Source: Oryza sativa Japonica Group (taxonomy: Eukaryota; Streptophyta; Magnoliopsida; Poales; Poaceae). From it: a stretch of DNA of 64,000 bases. Below are positions 10,685 through 22,620 of this stretch, in pieces. The DNA lies in assembly GCF_034140825.1 (NCBI RefSeq), contig NC_089036.1, positions 27,727,001-27,791,000 of the forward strand. Reading direction: 5' to 3'. Numbering within the stretch: position 1 is the first letter of the stretch; every line of letters starts with the position of its first letter. The position numbers were made by a program, and so were the translations under genes. The notes beneath the pieces are model-generated. The model was given only the letters and a program-made list of their open reading frames with translations, had not been told where the DNA came from and did no database searches.

Positions 10685-11517
10685 GATGCGTCCCGACAGC
10701 GTCGTTGGTTTTTGCGGTGCTCCTTGTAGTTTTTTCTCCTTGAATTTCCATTCAAAAATTAGGAGGATGTGCTTAGTTGCTCCGGGTGAATGATTGTCCT
10801 AACAAACATGGATAAATTTTGGGTTTTGTGTGTCACACAACAATAAGCATCAAATTACATGTATTTCCCATTGTGTTGAATAAAATTTGATTTGTGTGTC
10901 TTTTTTTGCAGTATTAACATATTTCCATTGATTCGAGAAAAAAATTATTAGTATAAATGTTTACATATCGGTCATGGTACGTAGGATGCTATCTTAGAAA
11001 CTACTACTATAAAATAACTTTATGGTGCACATTTTTACCAAAAAATTATAGCACGTATACTCACCATGTTTTATGTCTATGCTAATTGAGAAAAAAATAT
11101 TTTTTGCGTCATGCTTTTAAAGATATTTCACTTCCGCACACATGAATTTGTCAAAAGTGCTAGTGTTGTTGTTTTTTTTTGAAAGCTTACCTTTCAGTCC
11201 ATTATTAAGCTAATCAAAATAAAACAAACAACTTTTGTGTGTATTCTGTTCATGGTATACTTAGGCTGATACGATGTATCGGCCGATTGTATTGTTGGTG
11301 TTGTAGTAAGAAACATGTGTTTCATCGGTTTCACTTTGCTTGTGTTGTTTCTGGTATCAACTTAGCTATTGTGTGTTGGTATTATAACTAAAATATGTTT
11401 TTATCGATTTTACATTACATGTGTTGTTTCTTTGTACTGAACCCACATGCCAACGCATCCTACCGGAATGTGAAAACGTTTTAATATCATGAATATGTTC
11501 CTCTCACAATACATCAA

Positions 11518-11823
11518 CGTGTACCAGCTAGAGGAGCACGAGAAGGCCGCCACCAGTGTGGGCCAAGGTGGAGTGCATTGGGGAGTGCGTGCTCTTCTTT
11601 GACAAGTAGGGGCATGGGTTTGCGCTGGAGCCCAATGACGCGTCGGGGCCAAGGTGGGATTGTGTCTACTTTATGCATGAGAAGCGGACATGGCTGGATG
11701 CCGGGAAGTACAGGTTCCTCTGTCGGTATAGCATGGAGGACGGAAAGGTTGATAGAGTCGTGTCTTTGCCTGACACATTTAGGGACACCTAGGTTGTCCT
11801 CGGATTGTGCTCCTCTGAATAAG
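11518..11823 (+). pseudogene. F-box/DUF295 3'-end fragment, array copy 3
   Basis: This is a second fragment of the same 300 bases. It keeps the GAGAAGCGGACATGGCTGGA stretch that copy 2 has lost but shares with copy 2 the GACAAGTAG stop codon. GACACCTAGGTTGTCC adds another stop near the end. Confidence 0.9.
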
Positions 11824-12658
11824 ACGCGTCTTGGCGGCATCATTGGTTTTTGCGGTGCTCCTTGTAGTTTTTCTCTCCAAATTTCAATTAAAAAATTAGG
11901 TGGATGTGCTTAATTGCTTCGAGTAGACGATTAGCCTGAGAAACAAGGAGAGGCATTGGTTTTCTATTTCAGACGACAATAAGCACCAAATTACAAGTGT
12001 TTCCTTTTATGTTTAATAAAATTTGTTTTCTGTGTCTAGTTTTTCTGTGGCGTTAACATACTTCTGTTAATTTGTTAAAAAGAATATCATCATTAATGTC
12101 TGAAAATAGTAGAGTAGTTACGGTAGGGTGCCATCTTAGAAACTACTACTAGAAAATAACTTTTCTACGGTGCACATTTTTACCAAACAAATTATAGCTC
12201 GTGTACCTACCATGTTTTGTCTATGCTACTTAAGAAAAAATAATTTATGTGTCATGCTTTCAAAGATATGCAATTTTCGCACACATGAATTTGCCGAAAG
12301 TGCTAGTGTTGTTATTGTGATAACTTACCTTTCGGTCCATTATTATGCTAATTGAAAGAAAGTAAAACATTTTGTGTGTATTTCGCTCATGGTATACTTA
12401 GGTTCATACAATATATCGACCAATTGTATTGTTTTTGTGGTAGTAAGAAACATGTTATTATCGGTTTCACTTTGCTTGTGTTGTTTTTGGTATTAACCTA
12501 TCTATTGTGTTGTTGGTATTATAGCAAAAATATGTTTTTTTAATCGATTTCACTTTACTTGTGTTGTTCCTTTGTACTGAACCCAGGTGTCAATGCATCC
12601 AACTGGAATGTGACAAGGTTATAATATCAGGAATAGGTTCCTCTCACAATACATCAAT

Positions 12659-12965
12659 GTGTACGAGCTAGAGGAGCACGAGGAGGCCGCCACGATGTGG
12701 GCCAAGGTGGAGAGCGTTAGGGTCCGCATGCTCTTCTTTGACAAGTACATGCATGGGTTCTCGCTGGAGCCCAACGACACTTCCGAACTGAGGTGAGATT
12801 GTGTCTACATTATGCACTAGAAGCGGACGTGGTTAGTTGGCGGGAAGTATAGGTTCCTTTAATTTGTTGGTATAGCATGGAGGACAAAAAGGTCAATAGA
12901 GTCATGCCGCTGCCCAACACGTTCAGGGACACCTAGGTTGTCCCCGGATTGTGCCCCTCTGAATA
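12659..12965 (+). pseudogene. F-box/DUF295 3'-end fragment, array copy 4
   Basis: This is the most diverged fragment. It reads GACAAGTACATGCATGG where copies 2 and 3 have the TAG stop, and it carries its own stops (for example CTGAGGTGA and GACACCTAG, the latter shared with copy 3). The downstream part of the repeat decays by 13190. Confidence 0.85.
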
Positions 12966-13190
12966 AGACACGTCCCGAGGGCACCATTGGTTTCTGCGGT
13001 GTCCCTTGTAGTTGTTTTCTTCGAATTTTGATTGAAAAATTAGGTGGATGTGCTTAATTGCTCCGGGTGGATGATTAGCAAAGAAATAAGGAAATGCATT
13101 TGGTTTTCTGTGTAAAAAAACAATAAGAACCAAATTACTTGTGTTTCCTTTTCTGTTTAATAAATTTGATTTCCTTGTCTAGTTTATCAA

Positions 13191-15786
13191 ATTTTATCAT
13201 GTATGGAAGGTTTTTGTTTTGTTTTGAATCAAGGAACACACCACGAAAAATACTATTTTAGTTAATGGCACCAGCATGTCGTGCTGTTTGAAAATTTGGA
13301 GCATTTGACATGTCACGGAGACCATCCTCTCATGGCACACCTATCTCTAGAGCGTGTACCGTATCACAAAATTAGTGTTTGTGGAAAAAAAAATGCATCA
13401 CAACATATTGCCTTTTTTTTCCTCGTGATGTGGCATGCTCACTTGTGTTGACATGTATATTTGAAAATGACAATAGTTTTGGTATGCCTATGATGCAATA
13501 CCATGCTCGTGGTGTTACAGATGTATCAAACAACTAAACATATGCTAGACAAATGTCATGACACCACACTATGTTTTGCCTCGTGTGAATCTTGATTAAA
13601 TGTGACCGTCACAGACTTGGGGTCCTACATACAAAAAAATGCGCATGATTAGAGTTAAGGCACCGGGTCTCTTTCCCCCGACTCACCAAAAGATATTTCG
13701 TGGGACGACGTGTGAATGGACGATAAGAAGTTGGCATATGGGGTTGCCCAGGGGATGACGCTCACAAACATCCCCGGGTTCCAAGGGGCACGACATCCCT
13801 GATCGAGGTTAGACACATGGCCAGGAGAGTTGGAGGCTGTCCCTGGCTAAGCCAGGACTGGTCGCATAGCGTGCCCTACTAGGCTAAAGCAGGGCTGAGA
13901 GAGCCATGCTGGAGCTCTATGGGCCCCACACCCCGTTGTAACCAAAAGCACGGAATCTATGTGCCTTGTCGCTGTAACCAATAGTGACATCACACTATGG
14001 ACAACATGTCAAAGTGCCTTAATGAAGGTAGATTTAAGAAATCGTGCGAGTCTCTCTCTCTCTCTCTGTGTGTGTGTGCGTGCGCACGCGCGCACGCGAG
14101 CGCTCGTGCATGTGTGCGCGCGCATCCACTGCTCACTACGCCGTCCAATTAGAGGGTAGTTGGGTTGTCCCATTGCCAAAACCAGAGAAGGATGACATGA
14201 GTCACAGTTGGCAAAGCAAGCGTGATGACGGCTGGAGAAGACGAACAAGAGCAGGGAGATTTAGGGTTCATATACTCGATCGACCAATCCATCTTAAAAA
14301 AGAAAGATAAGAGTAGGGTTGTTATCCTCTGAGAGACTCAAACCTAGGTAAATCATCGTTTTGCAGTAAGAATTCTGCCAAGCCTCAACCGTAAGCCCCG
14401 CCAAACGCCAAAGTATGCAGGGTTCACCGGATTATGGTCTATTTGGCCTTGCCCATTGACAGAATGATTACGTGAAAATGTCCCCACATTAAATTTTTTT
14501 TGCTTGCCTTATGTTCATATCACATTTTTTTAGTCACAAGAATTGCAAGTTATCTACCACACTATTGATAAGAAATGTTATGATATATTGCAAGTAGCAT
14601 GCTTGTGAGTGATATAGAAAAACCAAAATCATTGGCTTGTCAAGGAATTCTTATCGATGAGTGATAAGTTCATGTAGATCCCAAATTATCTTGTTGTAAG
14701 GATGCATCACAACCAATTTTTCCTTTACTTCTGGTGCATCCGAGTACATGCTCTTTTTTCTTGGGCATTAACCAAAGCGTATTTGCAATATAAAGAAAAG
14801 CGGCATAATAAATGAACTTGGTCATGTTGTAACCTACATGATCTTTTGTTGATGTGTAAATTGCAAAGTTTTTGTTTTGAGGAACGTAATGATGAATTGA
14901 CCACTTGAGAATATATGTATTGGTTTGACAAATGTAACTGGTTTGTCTATCGCCACTTTTTGTTAAAAACATATGCTAACTTGAATAGTGATGAATAAAA
15001 TCATCCACCAATTTTATGAGATATCCTATAAGGAATCATCCATCTTAAATGGGTTGATTCCTTAGACCAAACAATCTATTCATGGACCCGTAGGAACCTA
15101 CAATGTTGGTCTTATACAGTAAAAAAAGATAATATTAGCAAGTTACTCATTGCTTGCCTACATGCTTGTGGTGCTTTAGAAAACAAGAGCATGCCCTCTG
15201 ATGATAAAACCTGTGTCACTGGTAGATGAAACATTTACATAGAACAAACAAATCTGAACATTTTGCTGGAGCCTAATATAATAGGTTAGTAGAAGTGAAA
15301 GCAACAAAGAATTGTTAAGCACAACAAAAAAAACACAATTAAGTAGGAAGTAGAAACTGGCATACCCTGATTGCATTTATTGTGTGTGTTGATCGAGCAT
15401 GGCGGTCGGGTTCATACTGTCAGCCCCAGTGACTCCAAGCAAATCGATCACCAACATAACCCGTGCACATTGACCTCCTACGTGCAGTCTAAATAGGTGG
15501 GAGAGCAAGGGAGGCAGTTGGCTAACACCACGCTAGCATGCCTATGTAGGAGCAAGTGACTGGTGATAATGGTGACTGGTATGGCAGCCCTAGCAAAAAT
15601 CACGTATCCACACAACTGTTAGCGGCACAACTATCAATGAGTATATAAAGAGAAGATGTAGTTCTGGATGGTACAATAACATGCAACGGAGGATTGTAGG
15701 GCAACCGTGGAGAGAGAAGAGCGCTGTGGCGGTGGAGGGTCGTGGGGCCGAGGACGGACACGGCAGGAATCCCCAATCCCTATCTA
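13191..15786. other. Gene-poor stretch with a TC/TG/CG microsatellite
   Basis: No credible gene is seen. A compound microsatellite of TC, TG and CG dinucleotides lies at about 14050-14120. The region around 13600-13960 looks like worn transposon sequence, but I could not assign a family. Confidence 0.4.
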
Positions 15787-16862
15787 TCTATCTATTATAT
15801 TATTAAAACAGCTTTGAAAGAAAGGCATCACGTTCGCTGTGGGGGCTAAAAATTCCCACATTAATCGGAGAAAAAGAAATGAAGAGTCTAAGTAGAAATA
15901 TAATTCAAAAATAGCTGAAATTCGGAATCAAAATGAGCAATATTGAAAGAAGAGTCAATATAAGAACTCAATACGAGATTAATTCATACTTAGAATAACA
16001 ATAAAATAAAATCCGAAATTAGAAAAATAAAGGAGAGTCCAAATAGGAATACAATTTAAAAATAACTGAAATTCGGAATTAAAAATAAGGAATATTGAGA
16101 AAAGAGTCCATACAAGAACCCAATACGAGATTAGTTAATATTCGGAGTAAAAATAAAAATAAAATATGAAATTAGCAAAAAGAAAAGAGAGATTAGTTAA
16201 TATTCGGAATAAGAATATAAATAAAATCTGAAATTAGCAAAAAAGAAAAGAAGAGTTCAAGTAAGAATACAATTTAAAATTAACTGAAATTTGGAATTAA
16301 AAATAAGCAATATTAAAAGAAGAATCCATATCAGAACCCGATACGATATTAATTAAAATTTAGAACAAAAATAAAATAATATCCAAAATTACAAAAAATA
16401 AAGAGAGTTAAGTTGGAATACATCTTTGAAACAACTGAAATTTAAAAATAAAAAAAATAGTAGAACACTATACGGTATTAATTAAAATTTGAAAAAAAAA
16501 GAAATTCTGCAATTAGAAAAAGAAAAAAAATCAATTAGGAATACAATTTATAAATAACTAAAATTGGTGATAAAAATAAATACTATTGAAAGAAAGACCA
16601 TCTAAAATACATGACGAGATAAATTAAGTAACAGGCCTATAAAGGAGTACAGTGGTGGCGGTTGATACGACATATAAAAATTGTTAATAGAACACCAAAT
16701 AAAATCCTAATTATGATTAAAAGGAGGGACGATAAGTAGGCCATGAAGCAAACGGGTAAGGCGGTTGCCGGGACTTCTAGAAAGTAAAAAAAACCATTAA
16801 TAATCATATTCGATTTTTAAAATCTCAATGATAATAAAAAGGAGAAGCACTGGGCGGGGTGT

Positions 16863-19740
16863 TATAGGATCAAGGAGGCCGACTAGAGGGGGGGTGAATA
16901 GGCGGTTTTTCAAACTTTTGGCTAAAACCGAGTTTTATATGCGGAAGCGTAAATCAAAATGGTTTTGCACAATTCAAAACCTAAATCAACTCGTCTCAAG
17001 TAAGTGCACAAAGAAGCTAGTCTATGTTGAGGTTTGCAAGCCTAGGGTGATAATAGCACAAATAAAGTCTAGTATGTAAACTTGCTCAAAGTAAATTTGC
17101 ACAAAATAAAGGAGACAAGAGACAAGGAATTTTCACCGAGGTTCGGAAACTCGCCGGTTTCCTAATCCCCGTTGAGGCGAGCCCAACTCTACCGCTCCAC
17201 CACGAAGCCACCACACGCCCCTTTCGTCAAGGGGTGGGCAAGGCGGGGGCCGGCCCACGGAGAGGACTACCAAAGCCTTGATCACTAGGGTAATTCTTCC
17301 TTCACTCCGAAGGTGGTGAACTCCAAACCACTCACAACCGGCGCCGGGCCTCCTCCACAATCTCCTCGGAGAGGTTACCGGGCAACACCTCCACAAGCCG
17401 TCTAGGAGGCGGCAACCTCCAAGAGTAACAAGTCTAGGATGCTTGCCGAGGATGATCAAGTGCCACACTAGCTATAACAATGAAGCAATGCACTTGGATT
17501 GGCTTAACTCACTCTTTAACACCTCACTAGATAAACTAAGTGCACAAGGGTGTGAGAGCTCTTGCAAGGGTTCAAGATAATGCAATGGAGTGCCAAAATC
17601 TTGCCCTTGCTGCTGGGGAGTGGATATATATATACCCCAACCACCAAAACTAGCCGTTGGAGTCGAAATCCCCAACTTTGTGCTCTACCGGTCAGACCGC
17701 CATAGAGTGGCATGTCAGACCGGACTACTCTGTAACGGCTAGAAAACTAGACGTTACAGGGCAATCATTGAGCCCACTCAACTTGGCCGGTCAGACCGCA
17801 GTGAAGTGGCCGGTCAGACCGTCCACGGCTCGGTCTAACCGGTTGCGGCTCTGGCGGCTTTGTATCGCCACCAAAAACCAGGCCAGTGCAATAGACCAGT
17901 AGGGCCGGTCAGACCAGCCTTACCACGCCGGTCAGACCGGCTAATAGCCCCGGTCAGACCGACCTAAGGTCCACGGTCAGACCGCAGGTCACTTTTCAGC
18001 ACAACCAACCGTTAGTAAAACGACGATATCTCTTGACTCGGATCTCAGAATTTGGCGTTCTCGGACTCTATGGAAAGCTTATTCAAAGGGCTATCTAACC
18101 CATGAACAATCCATCCAAGAAACACAACTTTTCTCAGGGAGAAATGGCTCACACTCCAAAGGATACTCCACCGGACATAACCACATGAGGCTACCCAAAC
18201 CTATAGGACGTGCCCACTTCTCTCTTTGTTTGGGACTTGATAAAACTCACCACACTTGGCTAGACAAGCCCACAAAATGCACCTATATGCATATGAACTA
18301 ATATGGCACAAAATCATCCACATGCTCGCTTCATAGACCCCTCTTGATAGTACGGCACCTATCTAGTAAATCCGGTCTACACCAAACACCAAGACCGGGA
18401 AAAAGACTAAGAAAACATTCTTAGCTCCATTATACCTTTGCCTTGCGCCATCCAACTTGGGGTCAATGCTTGAGCCAACATCAACACTTGTGACCATTCG
18501 GTTGAACCATGTTTATGCCGAGGTCTTTACCATCCTTTGTCAAGACTTTATTCTCATCACAAGCTTGACTTCATTCTTGCCAACATGACAATGTCCTTGG
18601 CTTGGTGACCATTAACCCATGGTGTCATTCATTAGCCTCATCGCAATTAGATCTATTCCTTTGCACGGCTCAAAGGAAAACATTAATCCCAACAAATTGG
18701 TTGGCATCCTCCACTTGGTGACCAACCGGTTGCATATGAAAGATATGGATATGTTTGTTGAGTATTCATTAACATCATAAGTGTCATATACTCGTATGCA
18801 AGCTCAAGTGCAAAGATCCGATATATATAATAGGTGAACAACATGGATCTAAAACATGCACAATAAATGTATAGGATTTGCTCCCCCTAAGTATATGCAT
18901 ACAAAGAAATATACAAGAGAGACAAGTGTATGCATAAGTAAAGAAGAACCAATGGGGGTTTATCCTATACACATAGAGAAGGCATATGTAGTAATGATGA
19001 AGATAAACAAAAAAACACATACCTTCATGATCTCCATGTTCTCAATGTAAAGGAGACTAAATAAGATAAGACTCAAGTAAACATTAGTCTCACACTTATA
19101 TAACAATAACATGGAAATCATATATATGAACCTATCAAAAAGTAGGAGATAAGAAGTGATACATATCGCTTTATCTCCATGAATTTCATCCTTGTCATAA
19201 TTAAGGTCCATCACCAAAGAATGCATATCTACCACATCTCATTATCGGGAAATAACCTTGTTGAAAACTTATGTAAAAGAGAGGTTAATCCCATAAACAT
19301 CGGTTTATCATCTATCACCAAAGTAACAATTACACAAATTGTTTAATCCAAGATCTTTTAATCTTTTCTCTCTTTTGTGATAGATAATAATCCGATATAA
19401 ATAATACAAAGAGATGAGATGAAAGATAATTTCAAATCAAGGTAGAGATCTTATAATGAATAAAATATAGAATAAGCTCCCCCTCAAGATGTGCATACAT
19501 ATGGATATGAAGGAATGCATATGCACATAATCAATCAAGATCAATGAGGGAGCTCACACTATATTTTGGATCCACAAGAGAGACCAAGTTAGAATATGTG
19601 AAGTTTAATACATACCTCCCATCATTTTTACTTTCATATCCAAATAAGACTAGTCAAAGAAAGGCTCATAAAAATGTTAGTCTCATATAATTAGATTTGT
19701 CATTAATCACCGAAACCAAATTAAGGCACTTGAACTTACA
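16863..19740 (-). mobile_element. Solo-LTR-like fossil of a Ty1/copia (SIRE/Maximus-like) element
   Basis: This 2.88 kb insertion splits Helitron 1 and is missing from Helitron 2. GGTGT flanks both sides (16858-16862, 19741-19745), consistent with a 5-bp target duplication. Read on the minus strand it begins TGTAAGTTCAAG and ends CCTTGATCCTATAACA, close to TG...CA ends, and contains the CACCCCCCCCTCTAGTCGGCC stretch typical of long copia LTRs in grasses. A TATA-like run (17620-17636, minus) would place U3 at about 17650-19740. No internal coding region or second LTR is present, so a solo LTR is the best reading. The family name is tentative. Confidence 0.65.
17685..17995. repeat. Cluster of GGTCAGACCG palindromic motifs
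   Basis: About nine copies or near copies of CCGGTCAGACCG occur in 300 bases, some as interrupted palindromes. They lie in the presumed U3 part of the solo-LTR-like insertion, upstream of its TATA-like run. Confidence 0.8.
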
Positions 19741-20487
19741 GGTGTATAGGAGTATAGTTGCAGAGCCGCCGACGGTTGGCAAGACTTCTAGAAAATAAAA
19801 AATGAATTCCAACGATAGTTATGCTCGATTTTTAGAATTCCAATGACGATAAAGAGTAGCCGGCGGATAGGTTGTAGAGGAGTATAGTGGCATCGTTTGA
19901 AGTGACTTCTAAAAATTATAAAAAATAAAACTCAGCAAGACAATAAACTCTAAAAACTAAAAGGTCCAAATTTTAAAGGTTTAGAACTTCTTAAAAAGTA
20001 AAAAAAACAATGAAAATCATGTTCGATTTTGAAATCTCAATGACAACAAAGAAGGGAGGCAGCGGGAGAGCCATAGCTGCTGACGGTTTGGCGAGACTTC
20101 TAGAAAGTAAAATTGAACCTGAACGATAATTATGTTCGATTTTTAAAATCCCAATAACAATAAAGAGAAAAGATAGTGGATGGGCCGTAGAGGAGTATAA
20201 TGGCAGCGTTTGACGGGACCTCTAGAAATTATAAAAAGAAACCCAATAAGACAATAAACTCTAAAAAACTATAAGATCTAACTTTTAAAAGTCCCGAGGA
20301 GAATGAATAGAAATAGTGGTAGATCGAGTAAGCAAATAAAGAAAACATGAGGATGATAAGGTTTGATCTTTTAAAGTCTTAAGATAACGAGATAGCTATT
20401 TAATAAATTATAAGTAAAATCATACTTAAAAAAATATATGATTTTGTTTGGGTTCTAGCCGCGTAATTGCGTAGGCCACCCAGCTAG

Positions 20488-21540
20488 TTTAGTGAAAGTC
20501 AGAGTTTTAAATAGGGATTGTGTGAGGGGATGAGGATTGAGGAATCAAGACCTAAGTAGAGAGGAGCCGGCAACCGGAATGGGTATGGTTAACAGATTGG
20601 AAAGAACGACTCAATTGAGGTGAGCAAGGAAATCCGACTGCTGTTAGCGTGAGGCAACAATAATGTATAGTGTTGGAGGGTTGTTTTTGTGACCGTAAAA
20701 ACTGGGTTTTATATGATGTGAGAGGTTCCACATGTTTTAGAGGTGTTCTTCTTGTTATAAATTAACGAATTTGTTATATCATGACAAATGCCTCCTTTCT
20801 CATTTTAATTTCTCGGTGTATTGCTGGTGCAAATGTGTGAAAACGCGAAAGGAATTCCCGGTATTGCCCTACAGAAAGAAAAAAGAGTGATGTACAATCA
20901 TTATCGTGTGCAAGAACAATACGACCCTATTTAGATCCGACTTCGATGTGAAGTTCTTCAGACTTCCGCTGAAATTTCTGCGTTATCCAAAACGGGCCCA
21001 AGCGGAAAGAGGCAAACAGAACAGGCCTTTGTTTCCTACGATCAGAGGAAGAAAACTGCGGGACAACTCTTGCAAGGAGTACGTGTACGTCATCGCCATC
21101 TGGAAGGCCCAAAAGGAAAGCGCATGTGGCTCACCGCGAGGCCTCCACGAGGACGCCGAACCCAAACACAAGCCAATCTGGCTCTGCCAGCCCATCGCCA
21201 CGATGCCCCGAAGCACGCACACACAGATGGGCGGCACACGGTCACACACAACCTCACGCCGTTTGCTGCAGGAGAGGGGAGGAGCCGGCCACCGAACCCG
21301 AGCCCCCAAAGCGCACGCCAGTACGCCACCCGCCCACCCCGCGACGCCTCGGGGCGGCCACGGAGGCGAAGCCACCAGCGTGTTCTTGTTCCCTCCCGCC
21401 GACGGCGCCGCGCGCGCCCCGTCTTCCCACCCCCCCCCCCCCCCCCCACACGCCGAGTCCCCAACTCGCGAATAAATCGGCGAGGGCGGTTACTGCGATC
21501 CCTTCACCGCCCAACGCCATTCCGAACCAGGTTCGTCGTC
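20488..21540 (+). promoter_or_regulatory. Upstream region of the second F-box gene, with an 18-base C run
   Basis: No separate gene is seen. GC content rises sharply from about 20980. An unbroken run of C lies at 21430-21447. GCGAATAAATCGG at 21468-21480 is a weak TATA-like site 65-75 bases before the ATG. The longer open frame that starts at 21070 covers simple Pro/Arg-rich sequence and is taken as leader or chance. Confidence 0.4.
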
Positions 21541-21543
21541 GCC

Positions 21544-22620
21544 ATGGCCGCAACGGGCTGGTCCGACCTGCCGTCGGAGCTCCTCTCCGAGATCGCCGGC
21601 GGCCTCGTCGAGCTGGGGGACATCGCGCGGTTCCGGTCGGTCTGCTCCTCCTGGCGCGCGGCGGCGGGTGGGGCGGCGGCCGCTCCCCCGCCGCAGCCGC
21701 CGTGGCTGCTTCTCCCGTCCTCCCCCTCCAGGCTCTTCTTCTGCCCGCGGGAGGACCGCCTCTACCCGGACCTGCGGATGCCCGCCCTCACGGCGGAGGC
21801 CCACCGCCGCCGCCGCCGCCGCCTCTACGCCTCCCCGCACGGGTGGACGCTCGCCATCGACCCCACCGACCTCGCCGCGTCGCTCCTCCACCCCTTCACC
21901 GGCGCCGTCTGCGCCCTCCCGCCGCTCCCGGCCTTCTTCGCCGAGACGGACGACCTGGCCTGGGACTGGTCGCCGCACGGCGTCATGGCGTCCTGCGGCG
22001 AGGGACTCCTCTTCTACGCCTCCGACCCGCCCGCCGCCGCCTGGGCCCCGATCCCCGCCATGGCCGACTGCAACGCGAGCAGCATCAACTACTCCGGCGG
22101 CGAGTTCTTCGTCTTCGAGGAGGACGTCTGCCGCACAACCATCGTCGACGCCCTCACCCTCGCCATCGCGGCCGTCATCCCGGCGCCCGCCGTCGAGCTC
22201 CCCTCCGAGGCGCGCATCGCGGTGGCCGGCGACGAGCTCTTCCTTCTCGTCAAGTCCAAGTGGATGTACCTCTTCGGCGACGACATCGACTTCTCCAAGG
22301 TCTTTCGGGTGGATCACCGCAGCGTTGACTCGGCCTGGCAGGAGCTCACCGGCATCGGCGGCCGCGCCCTGTTCGTCGATTCCCTCCACGGGTTCGCCAT
22401 GGAGACCGCGGGATTCGAGAACCTCGAGGGCAACACCATCTACTCCGTGACCACCAAGGAGGTGAATGATCGGCGTTCCACCACGGTGAAGTATAGCGTG
22501 TCGGTGTTCAGCCTGGAGCACCGGAGCTCCAAGAAGCTCGCGTGCCGCCTCAACAAGCTGGAGATGGCCCTCCGCGGCGAGACGCCTTCCTGGATCATAC
22601 CAAGCTTGAACGAAGGATGA
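21544..22620 (+). CDS. F-box protein with DUF295-like domain (second gene)
   Basis: This intronless gene encodes 358 residues. The F-box starts almost at the N terminus (WSDLPSELLSEIAGGLVEL, then IARFRSVCSSWR, residues 5-39), followed by a DUF295-type domain with LYASPHGWTLAIDP, LLHPFTGAVCALPPLP, FFVFEEDVCRTTIVDALT and RALFVDSLHGFAMET. It would act as the substrate receptor of an SCF ubiquitin ligase; target unknown. The ATG at 21544 (GTCGCCATGGCC) is favoured over earlier in-frame ATGs because the F-box of relatives begins within ten residues of the start and the upstream sequence is simple repeat. It shares the domain plan but not close sequence with the gene at 8313, so it is not a recent copy of it. 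A poly(A) signal AATAAA lies at 22917-22922. Confidence 0.9.
   Translation: MAATGWSDLPSELLSEIAGGLVELGDIARFRSVCSSWRAAAGGAAAAPPPQPPWLLLPSSPSRLFFCPREDRLYPDLRMPALTAEAHRRRRRRLYASPHGWTLAIDPTDLAASLLHPFTGAVCALPPLPAFFAETDDLAWDWSPHGVMASCGEGLLFYASDPPAAAWAPIPAMADCNASSINYSGGEFFVFEEDVCRTTIVDALTLAIAAVIPAPAVELPSEARIAVAGDELFLLVKSKWMYLFGDDIDFSKVFRVDHRSVDSAWQELTGIGGRALFVDSLHGFAMETAGFENLEGNTIYSVTTKEVNDRRSTTVKYSVSVFSLEHRSSKKLACRLNKLEMALRGETPSWIIPSLNEG

Larger units (their letters stand above)
9147..13190 (+). repeat. Tandem array: F-box 3' end plus downstream DNA, four copies of about 1.1 kb
   Basis: The 3' end of the F-box gene and the 0.8 kb after it recur with starts near 9147, 10389, 11518 and 12659. The spacings are about 1239, 1129 and 1141 bases; the first is longer because a MITE sits in it. 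The fourth copy is partial and fades near 13190. Shared landmarks downstream of the coding part include TTTTTGCGGTGCTCCTTGTAG, the TGGTGCACATTTTTACC stretch and ACATGTGTTGTTTCTTTGTACTGAACCCA. The array is in direct orientation. Confidence 0.9.
15787..20487 (+). mobile_element. Helitron 1 (non-autonomous), interrupted by a solo-LTR-like insertion
   Basis: The left end TCTATCTATTATATTATTAA follows an A, and the right end ...CCACCCAGCTAG precedes a T, which are the Helitron rules (5' TC, 3' CTAG, insertion between A and T). A worn hairpin CCGCGTAATTGCGTAGG lies about 12 bases before the 3' end. The interior is AT-rich, has no Rep/helicase, and is clearly homologous to Helitron 2 at 29546-32048. 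Without the insertion at 16863-19740 the element would be about 1.8 kb. Confidence 0.85.

Noticed and set aside
17133-17902. Open frames in the solo-LTR-like insertion as genes
   Set aside because: They lie in LTR sequence with repeated GGTCAGACCG motifs and have no retroelement or host domain.
21070-21543. In-frame extension of the second F-box gene by 158 codons
   Set aside because: The added residues are Pro/Arg simple sequence; family members begin close to the F-box, and the ATG at 21544 has a good context.
21126-22328. Second long plus-strand frame (400 codons) over the same gene
   Set aside because: Arg/Pro/Gly-rich shadow frame; the other frame carries a clear F-box and DUF295 pattern.
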